Shown here one piece after another: positions 47,584 to 61,169 of a stretch of 64,000 bases of DNA. The notes beneath the pieces were generated by a model that was not told the DNA's origin, searched no databases, and was given only the letters and a program-made list of their open reading frames with translations. The DNA lies in NCBI RefSeq assembly GCF_005239225.2, contig NC_133300.1, positions 16,583,875 through 16,647,874 of the forward strand, written 5' to 3'. Origin of the DNA: Populus alba (lineage: Eukaryota > Streptophyta > Magnoliopsida > Malpighiales > Salicaceae). A program made the translations under genes and the position numbers. Numbering within the stretch: the stretch's first letter is position 1; every line of letters begins with the position of its first letter.

Positions 47584-48074
47584 ATGTCCATAGATAGCAA
47601 TGGAGAGAAAGGAAGAAAGACTCTTGTGAGATGTTAGTTGTTATCTGGAAGAAAAGGACCAGAGCTAGATGTGTGGCCAACGAGCCAGCTTGGTCCCTGG
47701 ATGGATAAACCTTGACTGCTGATCACAAATGGTCCTCGTCCCATTCCCTCTCCTGTCTGGATTCAGGATCAGGAAGTTTTCATTTTAATGCATTAGATTT
47801 TACACTATTTTTAAAGAGTATCGAGGGAAAGGATAATGTTTTTGAATTTCACTGGCCTTAAATTGTAGTTTGCTGAAATGATCACTCCAAATGGCTGCTT
47901 GCTCTGCATTGTCTTTATGCAGCTTTATTGTATTCAAACGATCACGCAGCAGTAAACATTCTTAAATGAAACGAACATAGGCTGTAGCAGGCTCAATAAC
48001 TTCCAAGAAAAACTAAAACAAAACAGTATGAACATCTCTCTCTTGATTAAGATCCTGCTTGAGGTTGCCGTGCA

Positions 48075-48245
48075 ATGTATATTTCATTAAAATTTGAATT
48101 GTTTTTCAAATTAATTTTTTAATGTTTTTGAATTGTTTTGATATGTTAATGTAAAAAAAAGAAGAAATTAAAAAAAATTATTTTAATATATTTTTTAAAT
48201 AAAAAATATTTTAAAAAGTAATTTTCTTTATAGTTTTAAACACTT
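48075..48245. repeat. AT-rich MITE-like dispersed repeat, copy 5
   Basis: TGTTTTGATATGTTAATGTA in the centre, TTATTTTAATATATTTTTTAA beside it, and poly-A arms. It resembles the copies at 49.1 and 49.9 kb. Confidence 0.5.
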
Positions 48246-49034
48246 TCTAAAATCCAATCAACATCTATGATATCATTTTTCATGATGTCTTTTAGATTGT
48301 TAAATAGATTTATTCAAATATTGGGGTGATTATCCACTTATTTAATTTTATACAACGGAGTTTTCATTTAAGTCTAATTTAGCGGCTATCTGTTTTTCCA
48401 TGAAAATCTCATGATATTATAGAATATTTTTTATTTAAATATTAGGGTTATTATCCAAGCTTTGATTTCTTGGGATCTAAAATACATCAACATATAAGGC
48501 CATTTTGGTTTAAACTTGATCTGGGTAATATATGATTGGATGAATTGATGTGTATATGTGGATCTCTCTTTTATGGAATTTTAGAAAAACATTAATAAAA
48601 ACACACACACACACATATATATCTTTGATCCATAATGATGCTAGTAATATGCTGGTATTTTTCTTTTTCTATTTTTGTGTGTATGAGGTTGACTTTGTTT
48701 TGATTTTTATATAGTTGTGTGACATGTCATTTAATTTATTCATGATTTGCGTTGTCTTATAATTAATTATATTGAATCCATGTGCATCAAAGTCGAGTAT
48801 AGATCTAGGGCTTGAGACCTCCATTAATGAATGAATGAATGATAAATCCATAGCTCTTAGGACCGGTGTAGGTTTTTCTTACTTCTCACATAATGATAGA
48901 AAATTGAGTGAAGAATCTACCTTTTAATTTATGCTTGGTTCCCCTTTCCACCGTTATATTTTGGAGGTCTATCAAATATTTTCATAGTTTTTTTTTTTGT
49001 TTGAGCTTCCATCAAGCATTTTTAGGATATTTGA

Positions 49035-49180
49035 AAGGAAAATAGTAATTTTTTTCAAAAAAAATTTATTATAAAAATATATTAAAATAATATGTTTTAT
49101 TTTTAAAAATTTTATTTTTGATAACAGCATATTAAAATAATTTAAAAATATAAAAAAATTAACTAAAAAAATTAAATTTT
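49035..49180. repeat. AT-rich MITE-like dispersed repeat, copy 6
   Basis: AAATATATTAAAATAATATG followed by GATAACAGCATATTAAAATA and an AAATTAACTAAAAAAATTAA tail. It is in the same orientation as the next copy. Confidence 0.5.
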
Positions 49181-49834
49181 ATACCCTAATATCAAACATG
49201 GGTTTAGTCTCTTCCTTGAAAGAAAATAAAGTAATGAGTGCCTCCAAGGAATTATCCTTTTGCTTGTGGATGCATGTTCCTTTGAAGCTACTTCTAGGTC
49301 GGTGGTAGCTTGTCAATATAGCCATAAACAATAAGATTATCTCCAATCTTAACTCTCCAATAATCATTATGAAGTCTTGAGCTTCGTCCATGGATTTGTC
49401 GTCTACCATTTGAAAAACATAAAAAAAAAAAAAAAAAAAGGTCCGCAACATATTTCTTAGCACCGGCCTCTTTGATATCTCGTGTTAAAAATCTATAATA
49501 ATTATTGATATTTAAAAAAAATTTAAAAAAAACACAAAATTTAATATGTTTGATAATATATTTATATTCATAAAAAAAATTACTTTTTACTATATCAAAA
49601 TAAGATTATATAGTAGAATCTTAAACTGTAAAAATAAAACCCTAGATATCTAAAAATTAATAACTATTCAAAAAAATATTAATATTTTTTTATTTATATT
49701 GTCAGTACGTTGCCCCTAGATTCTCAACCTATTAATAGTTTTTAACAACAAAATAAGAAATAATATTTTAAATTGCTATTTAAGTAAATTATGTATAAAT
49801 AAGATTATTATAATATGATAATTTATTTGGGAGT

Positions 49835-50035
49835 GTGGTTGCATTGCTTTTTAAATTATTTATTATTTAAAAATATATCAAAATAATATATATTTTTTAT
49901 TAAAATTTTTTTTTTTAAAATCAGCAAATTCAAAATAATCTAAAACACAAAAAAGTATTAATTTGAAGTAAAAAATATAAAAATTTTAAATTTATTTAAA
50001 AATACTTTTAAAATAAAAAAACAAACATGGTGTTA
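49835..50035. repeat. AT-rich MITE-like dispersed repeat, copy 7
   Basis: The best-preserved copy. It begins at GTGTGGTTGCATTGCTTTTT, has ATATATCAAAATAATATA and CAGCAAATTCAAAATAATC in the middle, AAAGTATTAATTTGAAGTAA later, and ends near AAAACAAACATGGTG. Confidence 0.55.
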
Positions 50036-51989
50036 AATATATAGAGAAAAAGATATCTTCCTATAACTCCATTTTTACTCACTCCGTACACTCTCATTCT
50101 CGTATTTATTTATAAGCCACAAACTAAACTACAACAAGGCTTTCCATGTTATTTTTGGGGATGAACAAGTGTTATCATAAAATCATAAAAATTATATGTT
50201 AGGCGATATAATTGTACTCATTTTATTTTATTCATATTTTTCAACGAGCATCATATTCTTTCATCAATTGTGTTGGTGGTGTCATTCTCTTTGGATTCTT
50301 TTTTGAGAGGACAAAAGCATCTTTGAGAAAGTTGAGGCAGAATAACGCCATTTATTTCTAAATCATAAGATATGCACTCATATCACAATTATCCAATTAA
50401 CATAAAATTTACATTTTTATGAGATTTTTAATACAATTTTGATGTAATTCTATCACATCCCCCCTCTCTCTTTTAATCTTCATTCAAATATAAAATTTCA
50501 AGAGTTGTTTTAACGTTTTTTTTCTTTTAAAAAACAAAAAATAATTAAACCAATTAAATTATAACTCCAGGATATAGGTTTGACGAGCTCACCAAAATCA
50601 TTAAATTTGATAAAATTCATTATTTAAATCGTGTGTTTAACAAATTAACTCAGATTAATTTTTATGAACTTTTTTTTTTTCAATTTTTTCCTCTAATATT
50701 GGATTGATTGAGAATTAAACTTTATAATTTATTTTAATTTACTTTCTATAAGATTATTGTGATCTAAAACAAATGTCATTATTAGGTTGATGTTTGATTT
50801 TAAAAGTATTTATTTTTATATCATATAATTAAATATAAATAGTTTCATAAAAAAAATTATTAAATCTAGTGGAAGTCCACGACTCATATTATAAGTTTAA
50901 CAAGTTAAATCAACTGACCCAGATCGATCTAATATATCACCATCTAAATATTTCACAAACAAATAAAGGCCATCTTCAAATTTTTTTTATAAAATTAAAT
51001 TATATATTTACTAATCATTTTTAAATCCTTTAAATCAACTAGATGAAGAAAAAGTCCTTTACAATTTTAATTTGGAATCCAGGTCAAACAGGTAGTTTGT
51101 GAAAGAATTTCGCATAACCTAGACTTATTTCCTATCTTTAAAATAATTCAATCTGACCCGAAGATAGCGTCTGCCAGCCATCTATATACTAGTTCAAAAT
51201 GAAGTTCGCCAGGTCTGCTTAATTACGTGCAGGAATTGCCTTACATGATCTGTTCTCAATAAAGAAGAGTAAAGTTTGCTTGCTAGAGTGTTCCATGCAC
51301 AAGTCACTATCAGCCATGGCGGAAAAGACCCCTTGGCGCAAGATTTCTTCTATCTGACAGGCAACACATGCACCGATTTATACCGTGTTTCTTCATAATT
51401 TTGATCTTGACCGTTGACCAAAGCACATAGGATGCCCATTTTGCATGGATTGATTATATTATATTAGCGAGTTGATTTGTGAAGCAAATCAAAACATGTG
51501 AAACGATGGAGTGTTTTTGTAGTTTTGAGTTATTGAGTGTTTTTTTTTTCTCAAACCAAAAGAGACGATACCGAGTTTCAATATTATTGAATATGATAAT
51601 TAAGATAGAATTGCTATTTAAGTAAATTACGTATAAATAAGATTATTATAATATGATAATTTATTTAGGTTGTGTTTGATTATTTTGTGTGTGTGTGTAT
51701 ATATAAATAAAGATATTAAAGAACTAAGATAATTATATGGAAAAAAATCACTTCATGTTCCAAAAGAGAGCAGGCAAGGGGGGGCCCTCTTCCTGGGAAG
51801 ACTAACTGCAGAGTTGCGGCTAATGGAGTTTTGTCAAGCTCCACAGTCCGTTATTCCTTTTTTAAAATTGGAAAAATGACATCTGCCCATCCATTTTCAG
51901 TCATTTCGTTTACCCATTGCTTCAAGCTCAAACGTTGTCACTCCACCAACAACACACTTCATCACAATCATCCAAATCTAACCGCCACG

Positions 51990-54900
51990 ATGTCGTCATC
52001 AGATCCGGCACCAAATCGCAATCGTTCATTCGGAACTGAAGCTAAACTGAGCGGCAACGGTCAAACGGACGCTAAACCGCTTCTTTCTCGGTATTCCAGT
52101 AGTAGCGGTAGTTTTAAACAAATGCCGCGGCGACGAGTTCCCGGTAAGCCGGATATGCAGCGATCTTATAGTCGAGATATCGGTCACGCTGCCGCTGAGA
52201 CTTACATGATCACTCGCCTCACCATCACTCTTCTCCGATACCTCGGGTAACATATCGTCTCTTTGAGTATCATTTAGCAGTACTAGCTGTTTTTTTCTTG
52301 CTTGCTTGTGTATGCATTTATCTATACGTGTATTTGTTACTGTATAGGAATATTTTGCTTGAATTTGTATTTATTTATGTAAATTAGAGTATTCTTATTG
52401 AAGGTTTATTCTCGTTGTTTGATGATATAAAAAAGGGAAAGATCCATATTAAAAGGAAAAAGGATTTTTTTTTTCCTGATGTTCATTTAAACAGAAATAA
52501 ATGAAAAAAATTAATTTTTTTCTTGCTTGCTTATGAATGCATTTATGGTATGATCATTTTATGGTAATTTGTGTTGAGATCAATCTGGAGAGCTCTATTT
52601 GTGTTATTAATGGTGGAGCCATAGTGGCCTGGTGGTCCTGGCTTCTTTTTTATTTAGCTACTGCTTTGTTTTTAGCTCATGCTGATGTGTGAAAGGGTGG
52701 TGATTCCTTTCTAACAACTGCTGTGGATACCTAGCGTGAGTTTGTTTTGAGTGAGAAACATGAAATCTTGGAAAACTAGGGCATGGGAATCTGATGATTT
52801 TCTTGTTTCTATAGCCACCCTTTCTGCCTCCATCTGGTTAACTTGTTTGGACAGATTTTTGTTGTCGCATGTGCTGGATCTTATCTTGGTCATGATTGCT
52901 TTGGTTAAAATTGTTAGTATTTCAAGAAGAGGAGATAAGGAATAAAGAAGATTTATTTATTTATTTATTTTATAGTTGCTTATTTTCATATGCATCATGT
53001 CATGTTTTAATCATTTGTTTTCATTCAGGGTAGGCTACCGGTGGATCACGAGATTAGCAGCACTTGGTTTTTATGCTGCTCTACTTATGCCTGGCTTTCT
53101 TCAAGGTTTGCATTTGTGTTACATGACTATTAGCTAATGATTATAAGCTTGTGGTTGTGAATCAGCCTTTTTTGTTTCAGCAATAACAATTAATCTCCCT
53201 ATATGTAATGTAAGCAAATTTAGAGAACTGAGAATTCTTTATGGAAAAAGATTCTGTTTTCTGCTGTTTTACTTCAGATGAATTAAACTGGTTCAGTTTC
53301 ATGAACTTTAAATGGAACCTGCCGAGCTTTTCATAACTAGATCTATTTTCTACCTTTTTCCACTTGGAAACCCGATCATTAAACTACGAATTGTAAATAT
53401 CTTGGTACAATTGTGTGCATTGATCATACTCTGCACATTGTTATTTGTTTTTTTTTTCTTTCTTTTCCCTGGTTGATAACCTCAAAGATTAATTTCTTTA
53501 GTTCCAGTGCCTCTAAAAAGAAACCTTTACATTTCTTTCAATGATATGCCCAACTATGTATCTGACTATAAGTTGGAGATCATGATTAGATGGGCAGAAA
53601 AATCTTGAATGTTGTGCCTCTCAAGAAGTTGTGGGAAATTTGTTTTTTAGATTCTGTGAAGTGATTAGATTGATGAAAAATAACTTGCCTTTGATCCCTG
53701 CAGTTGCATATTATTATTTCTTCTCAAGTCAGGTTCGACGGAGCATTGTTTATGGTGATCAACCAAGAAACAGGTATTTGAATCTGTTTTTATCTTTTTT
53801 TCATAACCTGTAAACTTGTGCATGCCATACATCAGAGACTCAAAGCTATATTTTGCTAATGCATTGGTGATTTTACAGGTTGGATCTCTATTTACCAAAA
53901 AAATTAGATGGACCAAAGCCAGTTGTGGCATTTGTTACAGGTGGTGCCTGGATTATTGGGTGAGCCATCTTAAGTAGCTGGCTGACTTTCCTTTCGAGTT
54001 CATGATGAATTTGCATAGTTTGAATTTCTCCATTTTTCATCTTGGATTTTGTGATGATTTCAATTTATTCATTTGTAAGCTGCCCAAGGCACAATTTGTT
54101 AATACCATATATGAATCTTTTTTCCATTTGGAGTATTGCTACCTGATACAAAAACAGCCTCAAGCATGCAGGAATTATGACATGGTCATGAATTTTCTTG
54201 CTTGATACGAGGCCATTTATTGTGTCTTAAAATTAAATTGCTGTGTGTTCATGCTGATATAGGTATAAAGCATGGGGATGTCTACTAGGACAACAGTTGG
54301 CAGAAAGAGACATCATAGTGGCATGTATTGATTACAGGTATTTGGTTTCAATTTGTGCAGAACCATATTGTAGTTCTTGGTTTTTAATCATGTAAATCCA
54401 TTATCGTGGGAGGGAGAACACATTTAAATTTTCACGGGGCATATTTGCTTATGATAGCTTGAAGAACGTGAGCCTTTTCTATTTTGGCAATATTACTTAT
54501 CCTGAACTCGTATTTTCTTGCTTAGATATTGCCCACTTATTGTCTACCTCCATCAACCATGCTTGTTCCACATGCTTTTGCAGAAATTTTCCCCAGGGAA
54601 CCATTGGTGATATGGTTGCAGATGCATCTCAGGGGATCTCATTTATTTGTAACAACATCTCTGAATATGGAGGTGACCCTAACAGGTGATAGGATATATT
54701 TTTTTTCATTCTTCCATGTTGCTTCTTATCTTAAAACTATTTCCTTGATTTCATCTTGCTTATTATTGTGTAGGATTTATCTAATGGGACAATCCGCTGG
54801 TGCACATATTTCTGCTTGTACCCTGTTGGAGCAAGCAATAAGAGAAGCTAAGGGAGAGGAGGGGATCTCCTGGAGTGTCTCGCAGATAAAGGCATATTTT

Positions 54901-56850
54901 GGTTTATCTGGAGGGTAAGCTTTCATCTGTTACTATTTCATGAATCTTGTGGAAGTTCACTAAAATCAAGGAAAGCATTAGTTACCGTTTACAAGTGGAA
55001 TGAGTTATCGAGAGTAAGAGTCACCAATGTGATTTCTGTTTCTTTCAGAAGATCCCTACTATTTACTGGTTCGTTTTGCTTAAAATGAGTGGTTTCGTTA
55101 AAAAGAGAGAAATATGTGCTTATGATATTACCAAATTGTGGGATCAATGGTTATGTTTAAACACCTTAGCACTATAAACTGTTTTCCTAACTACTTTAGC
55201 TGCGTATATATTTCAACAATCTCATGATAATGAGTAGAGTCATTACCTCTGCCAGTTCCACTAGTTACTAAGCATCTATGTGTGCTCTGTTCATAAATGG
55301 CACTCAATCCAGCATAAGGACATCAATCAACGGAATTTCCTTTGCAGTACTTTGTTCTCTGCTATGTTATCATTTTCTTTTCGAATTTTGGTCATCTTGT
55401 TTTATAAACTATTGATCAAAATAACTTGGAAAATAAAGAGCGATGTCTAAGAGAAAACACTGTCTGGTTTCAGTACACTACAAATTACTCATGAGTCATT
55501 GGTATATTCAATGATATATAGAGGATTTTGGGTTTCGACATCTGCAATTTGTTTGTTTCAGCATCTCTTTCTTATCTGCTTGTTTATGGCATTATGGTCT
55601 ATAATTCATACATGGATTACCTGGAAACACTGAACAGGTACAATTTATGCAAATTAGTCGATCATTTCAACAATCGTGGCCTGTACCGTGCTCTTTTTCT
55701 AAGGTACTGTTTGTTTATAAGCTCACTGGATGCTGATCAATATTTACTGATGAATTATGCTAGTATGTAATTATTGCCTAAGGTTATTTTTCCTGAATAA
55801 GGTTTTTTTCTGACTTGTGGTTACAGCATGATGGAAGGTGAAGAATCTTTGCAATCTTTTTCTCCTGAACTTAGAATAGAAGACCCAAGCATTGGAAATG
55901 CTGTTTCTCTTCTGCCTCCTATTATTCTCTTTCATGGAACAGCAGATTATTCAATACCATCTTCTGCCAGGTTAGAATTTCTTGTTTTGGGCATCAATGA
56001 TGTGCTTCATATTACAAAGATATATAAGTGGATTATAGTTCAATAGACATCGAGTTTGATATCATTATTCCATTCAATGCCTTACTTGTATGAGAAAAAA
56101 AAGGGTTATTTAATTTAGAAATAATCAGCCTCCTTAATGTCTCAGATATCCATACAATTTCAATCTGAAAATTACGAGGACAATGAAATTAGAGATGAAG
56201 TTGCCTCATAATCCATTTGGATTTAGATATTCTAGTGAGAAATTTAACATTAATTTCAATTTCCTGGACAATTCACCACGTTATATTAACATATCTTTTT
56301 TTTTATTCGGTTTGCAGTATAGATTTTGCAGCTGCTCTTCAAAGGTTAGGAGCACAAGCTGAGCTAATTTTATTTGATGGAAAAACCCATACAGACTTGT
56401 TTCTTCAAGTAAGTGCTGACAATGTATTGTTTTATTGTTGTTATGATTGGTTTAATGTTCTCAGCTAAATTGTGCATTTTTTAATCAATCCAATCCTGCT
56501 ACCACTTCATTAGATGCACTAATATTCTGTTTCTAATCACCTATATTAACCTGAATCTCATTTAAATTGGCTTAGCATCATGATGTTTAGGCATATTGAC
56601 AACTAATAATCTCATGTACTTGGCTGTCGAAACTCGTATATGACACTGAGAATCCAACTCATCCTAATGATTGGGTCACATCATTCAGGATCCTCTAAGA
56701 GGTGGTAAGGATGAAATGTTCAGCCATCTGGTCGCTGTGATACATGCTGGTGATGAGGAAGCTCTAGCCAAGGATGCCACGGCACCTCCGAGAAGGCGAC
56801 TAGTTCCTGAGGTTCTGCTAAGGATGGCCAGCCATATCAGCCCTTTCTAA
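51990..56850 (+). CDS. Isoprenylcysteine alpha-carbonyl methylesterase (ICME/ICMEL type)
   Basis: ICME removes the methyl ester from the C-terminal prenylcysteine of prenylated proteins at the ER/Golgi membrane; in Arabidopsis it affects abscisic-acid signalling. Eleven exons (51990-52246, 53029-53105, 53704-53773, 53879-53959, 54263-54337, 54584-54685, 54774-54914, 55638-55703, 55827-55970, 56318-56408, 56689-56850) join in frame to 421 residues, close to the Arabidopsis enzyme. The order is: a Ser/Arg-rich N-terminus; [17 protein letters not shown]; a membrane segment ([17 protein letters not shown]); [20 protein letters not shown]; the oxyanion-type TGGAWIIG (155-162); the nucleophile elbow GQSAG (S228); the acid D330 in HGTADYSIP; and H362 in GKTHTD. 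The alpha/beta-hydrolase triad is thus complete. An in-frame ATG at 51876 would add 38 residues; the inner ATG fits the family better. The protein ends MASHISPF. Confidence 0.94.
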
Positions 56851-57880
56851 GGTTTGTACACCAATAGTTGTGCATGCCTTACTATTTGCACATCTATACA
56901 TAGCCACTGGGTGTATTCATTCTTCGGAGGGCCTCTCTGTAGTCATTTATAATCGATGGTTTGTAATTTATTATTTGTTTCTTAAAAACAATTTATTTAA
57001 TCTTTTATGGCCCTTTGCACAAACTTGAATCCTAATTTGATCAGACGTGATTAGCATTAGAGTCTTTTGGCTTGCATAGGCGCACCTTGAACCTGAAAAC
57101 CACATCAACTAGGCGGCCATTTCCTTGGATGCACAAAATATTTCAGGTTTCACTGCCTTACGATATACCATGCAAACGTCACAATCAACCTTTGACACCT
57201 TGTTTGGAATCAAATGAGATGCCAAATTGAATTTGATTCGGAAGCAAATTTGAATTTAATAGATAACTTACGTTTGAAATAAAATTGAATTAATTATTTT
57301 ATTTTTAATTTAGATATTGTTCTTGTTATAGAAGTCATTTATTTTGTTATAAGGATCTTTATATTAATTGTAAATGATACAAAATATAAGTATTTAAAAA
57401 AGATAGATAATTTATATTAATTGTTTACTAAATATTTGTTGAAAAATATTTTTATTGGAATGTTGAGGTAAAAAATCAAACAGTTTACTCAAATTAAATC
57501 AAATTGAAGTAAAATAAATATTAAATCAATGCAAATTACATTATTAAATAGACAAGTCAATGACTAGAGCAATGGAAAAAAAGGGGAGCAGGGTTTGAAG
57601 TTACAGATATATTTCCTTGTTTTAAATAGAGCTAGCTAGTTGAATCTGTCAGGACATTAGCCCAGTGAATTGAAAGGAAAAGGATACCTCGAGGCATGGG
57701 TCTGTTCTGTCTATCTACGACTAATTGCCCCACGTCATCATGAGAGCTGAGGTCACATTCTTTATCGATCATTCGTCAGATAAAGGGTTTGAAATTTGAT
57801 GTTTTGCAGGTAAAGACTTGGAGAAACTTATTCTTACAGTGATCTGTGGGATTGTGAGAAAACCTCAAATTATCATCTAC
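56851..57880. other. ICME-like 3' region and spacer
   Basis: The 3'UTR probably ends within about 150 bases. The remainder is AT-rich with no recognisable gene or element. Confidence 0.5.
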
Positions 57881-57900
57881 ATACATACATACATACATAC
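57881..57900. repeat. (CATA)n tetranucleotide microsatellite
   Basis: Five perfect CATA units in the left edge of the retroelement-like region. Confidence 0.9.
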
Positions 57901-57902
57901 TT

Positions 57903-58470
57903 TACAAAAATTGAAAGAATTAATTAAGTTTAAGGACTCAATTTATAATAGGTTTTATGGATTCAATCAAGGACTTAATTGAAGAAAAGAAAATTGAAAG
58001 AATTAGTTTAGTTTAAGGACATAATCAAAATAAAATTCAAGTTTGAAGGGCCAATTCAGATCAATTCGCAAAGATTAAAAGATTATGGACGTAATTGAAA
58101 CTTTAATAGGTTAAATTGGTGTAATCAGGAGTTCAATTGAAAAAAAAAAATAAAGATTGAAGTCTAATTAAGAACCAAATTGAAATGTTTCAAAACCAAG
58201 GACCATAGTGGAAAAAGCACATGAGCTTGGGGACTAAAATTAATCCAATTAGGGGTGAGTTTGAAAGAAATTGAAAGTTTGATGGTTGAGAGGGGTCAAA
58301 TTACATAGTTTGGAAACCAAGGACTAATTTGTAAGGCGCTTAAATTAAAAGATTTAAATCAAGGGTTATAAGGGTGCATATGCTCAAATTGAAAAGACAG
58401 GAACTAACTTGAAAATTTCCAAGATTCCAATTTAAAAAACCCTATTTTTTAGGGTTTAAACAGGCGATAT
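57903..58470 (+). repeat. Retroelement LTR-like repeat, copy A
   Basis: The stretch is built from phrases such as GAATTAATTAAGTTTAAGGAC, CAAGGACTTAATTGAA, CAATTCAGATCAATTCGCAAA and AAACCAAGGACCA. It aligns in order with 61170-61690. This A-rich text built around AATTGAAA is typical of LTR or untranslated regions of large plant Ty3-type elements. No gag/pol frames lie nearby. Confidence 0.6.
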
Positions 58471-61169
58471 GCCACTCATTTTTAATGAAAATATTGAATT
58501 ACATGTTGTTGCATCCCTCTTTATCATCTCTTTCAATTGAGAAGGCTAATTGAGATGCCGCTTGCTAAAGAATAAACGTGGCACCTTCAACCACTTTAGA
58601 GGCTCCAACCACTACCACTCGATTGAGAAAAATCTTCTATACAAGGATCAACTACTTCCATCATACATTTACATCTTATTTTATTTAATGATGTTGACAA
58701 TATTTTATTCCTAGTCAACCTCCCCTATGTTGACAAATGCAAGCTAATTAGGGACCGATCTTCCAACAATTGAATGAGTTCTAGACCTCCAAACAAAATG
58801 AAGTTTGTTTCTGAAGGTAAATATTCATCTCCTCTACATGATTCATGTTTGTCCATGACATGTTTATATCCTATTTTTTACGACGATCTCATCAAAGTAG
58901 CCCACTCAATCAACCATAACTAAAGAAGAAAACTCCATGTTTGAGTAGACTTCATAGCTGCCTTATCCTGATAGTTTTGAGCTTATAAAAGAAAAAAATG
59001 AATCAGAATACACATTTCTATAAACCACGCATCTTGTGCAAAACCACCATGATTTTGCAACTTCTAATTTTGGTTTGTTTATAAAAGGGCAAATGCTATT
59101 AAACCAAAATGGAGGTCCTTTTTTTAGAGGGAAATGATAAAGGAGGAAGAATAAAATCACAGAAGGAAAAGAGTGAAAAAAGTAGAGAGAAAAGAGAGAA
59201 GAATTCTTAATTAAATAGAGAGACAAAGTTAAAAAATCATGTGAAGATTTGAAGGAAAAAAGGAGAAAAGAATAAGTTCATACAAGCTAAGGATTAAGAG
59301 CTAAGAACAAGGGGAAATACACAACAATACCTAGAAAAGAAAAGTGCATTATTCAACAAGGTAGTCCTAAAACTTTGGTGAGATAGTGTATCCCAATGGG
59401 CACACCTTTCCTTTAATGTCTTCCATATCAATATTTCATTTGTTTTTTATTGATTATGTTGATCTCATTTTGTTTTAGAAGTTATGTTTAACGTGTTTTT
59501 GTTTTTAGATGTGATATGCATTTGTTAAGAGAAGTAAGTTCAAGCTAGTTTTGAGTATGTAATTTTTTTTTTATTGTTAAAAAACGTGTAATTAGCATGT
59601 TTGAACATCAATTATAATGTTTTGAAGTTTAGGTTAATCATTTTGATTTTGATTTGTTTTTTTTTAATGTATTAATGTGTGATTTACAAAGACTATGCTC
59701 TTAATTTGTTTTTTATACAATGCCAAGTTAGTTAAGCTGTTGTGCATATTTAAAAATGATGAAAAAATAAGTGTTAAAACTAATGTAACAATGTTTAAAG
59801 ATTTCAAAAATACATTACTAGTTCTTATTGATGATGTGGATGAATTCTTTTTTTGTTTCTTTTACATGTTTTCTTTTAGTTTTTGTTATAAGCATGCTTG
59901 AAATAATTATGACAAGTTTACGCTTTTCTTTTGAGGTTTTAGTTAGTTTCTATGTTTATGCTTTTGCTGGGGCTTTCTAGGTTTTCTTTGAATTTATGGG
60001 TTCATGTTCTTGAACCAAGATTTAGGCTTTCTTATGTTTTGACATTTTAGCCTCTCTAATAAGTTTCACTCGAAGCTATAACTCATGCTTGGTCATTATA
60101 TACCATATATATATATTTTTTTTTTATAACTTGTTTTGGATCAATCGATCCTTATAACCCTTGAAAGTTCTTAACTAATAGGTCATTTTAATGAAGATTA
60201 AAGCTTATCATTGCTGTATTATAGATAATTATACATTATATTTTGATGTTGTGTCTTTACATGCTTTTTGTTTAATGAAATCTAGTCTATTATTTCATCC
60301 ATGTTTTTAGGTTCATCGAAGGTGTTCTTCATGTTCTTGGTTCTTTCAAACAAAATTTCTCACTTGATCTTTGTTTTTGAGTTTCTATCTTTGAACCTTG
60401 TTCTTGGACCTAGGTCAAGCTAGAAAGCCTAACCCATATGGTTAGGCTGATCCCATTCCAAGCTTAGTGCAGTGTTTAGCTTGCCATCTTTTTATTAAGA
60501 TAAAAATATATTTTTTTCATTCTTAAGGTGTGTTTGCTAAATACACCCTAACAAAGCTTTGATAATTTTCTTTACCAAATGTTTCTCGTTTTACTAAACA
60601 TAGCCCTTGTTTTTTTAATTAATTCACTTTTATGCCTTTAAGGAATGTATTTGCAATAATTTTTTTGTTTGTCATTGTTTTGCTCCCTTTTATTTATTAT
60701 TTGGGATGATAACATACACGTGAATGATTTTCTAGTATTAAATAAACCTTTTTTTTTTTTGTAAAAATAAAATACAAAAACAATCAAAATCTTTCTTTTA
60801 AAAACATATTTAAATATTTTAAATTATGTATGACCAAGTCTCTCAAATAAAAATCATATTTGCATAAAAAAAAATAAAATTCAAGAAAAAAAACATTTTT
60901 GTTTTTATATGTATTTTTGGATTTAATAACAAGTTTATTAAATCCATGAGAACTTTGCTATATGTCGTAACCCATTTTGGGAAACCCCCTCAAATTTGTT
61001 TTATAAAAAGTTTATATTTTTCTTTTTTATTAAAAAAATCCAAAAATAATTTTGGGACACAAGAAGATAAGTTTTCGATCTGAAAAAAACCAAAATATTA
61101 GAAGAATAGTCCGATTGAGATGTTTTGACATGATATGATGAAGAAATGAAGATAATAGAGGTTGAAATC
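58471..61169. other. Non-coding interval between the two LTR-like copies
   Basis: The 2.7 kb is AT-rich, without a frame above about 90 codons and without recognisable retroelement protein motifs. It may be the inside of a non-autonomous element or simply older nested insertions. Confidence 0.4.

Larger units (their letters stand above)
47584..51820. other. AT-rich spacer with several MITE-like copies
   Basis: The 3'UTR of the TMEM33-like gene covers perhaps the first 400 bases. Three copies of the AT-rich dispersed element follow (about 48075-48245, 49035-49180 and 49835-50035), along with a CA/TA microsatellite near 48601-48620 and a poly-A run at 49421-49439. Decayed repeat text lies at 50570-50960. 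A 30-base phrase, TTGCTATTTAAGTAAATTA(T/C)G and following, occurs at about 49775 and again at about 51611. No gene was recognised; the minus-strand frames near 48669 and 49179 look like chance. Confidence 0.55.
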
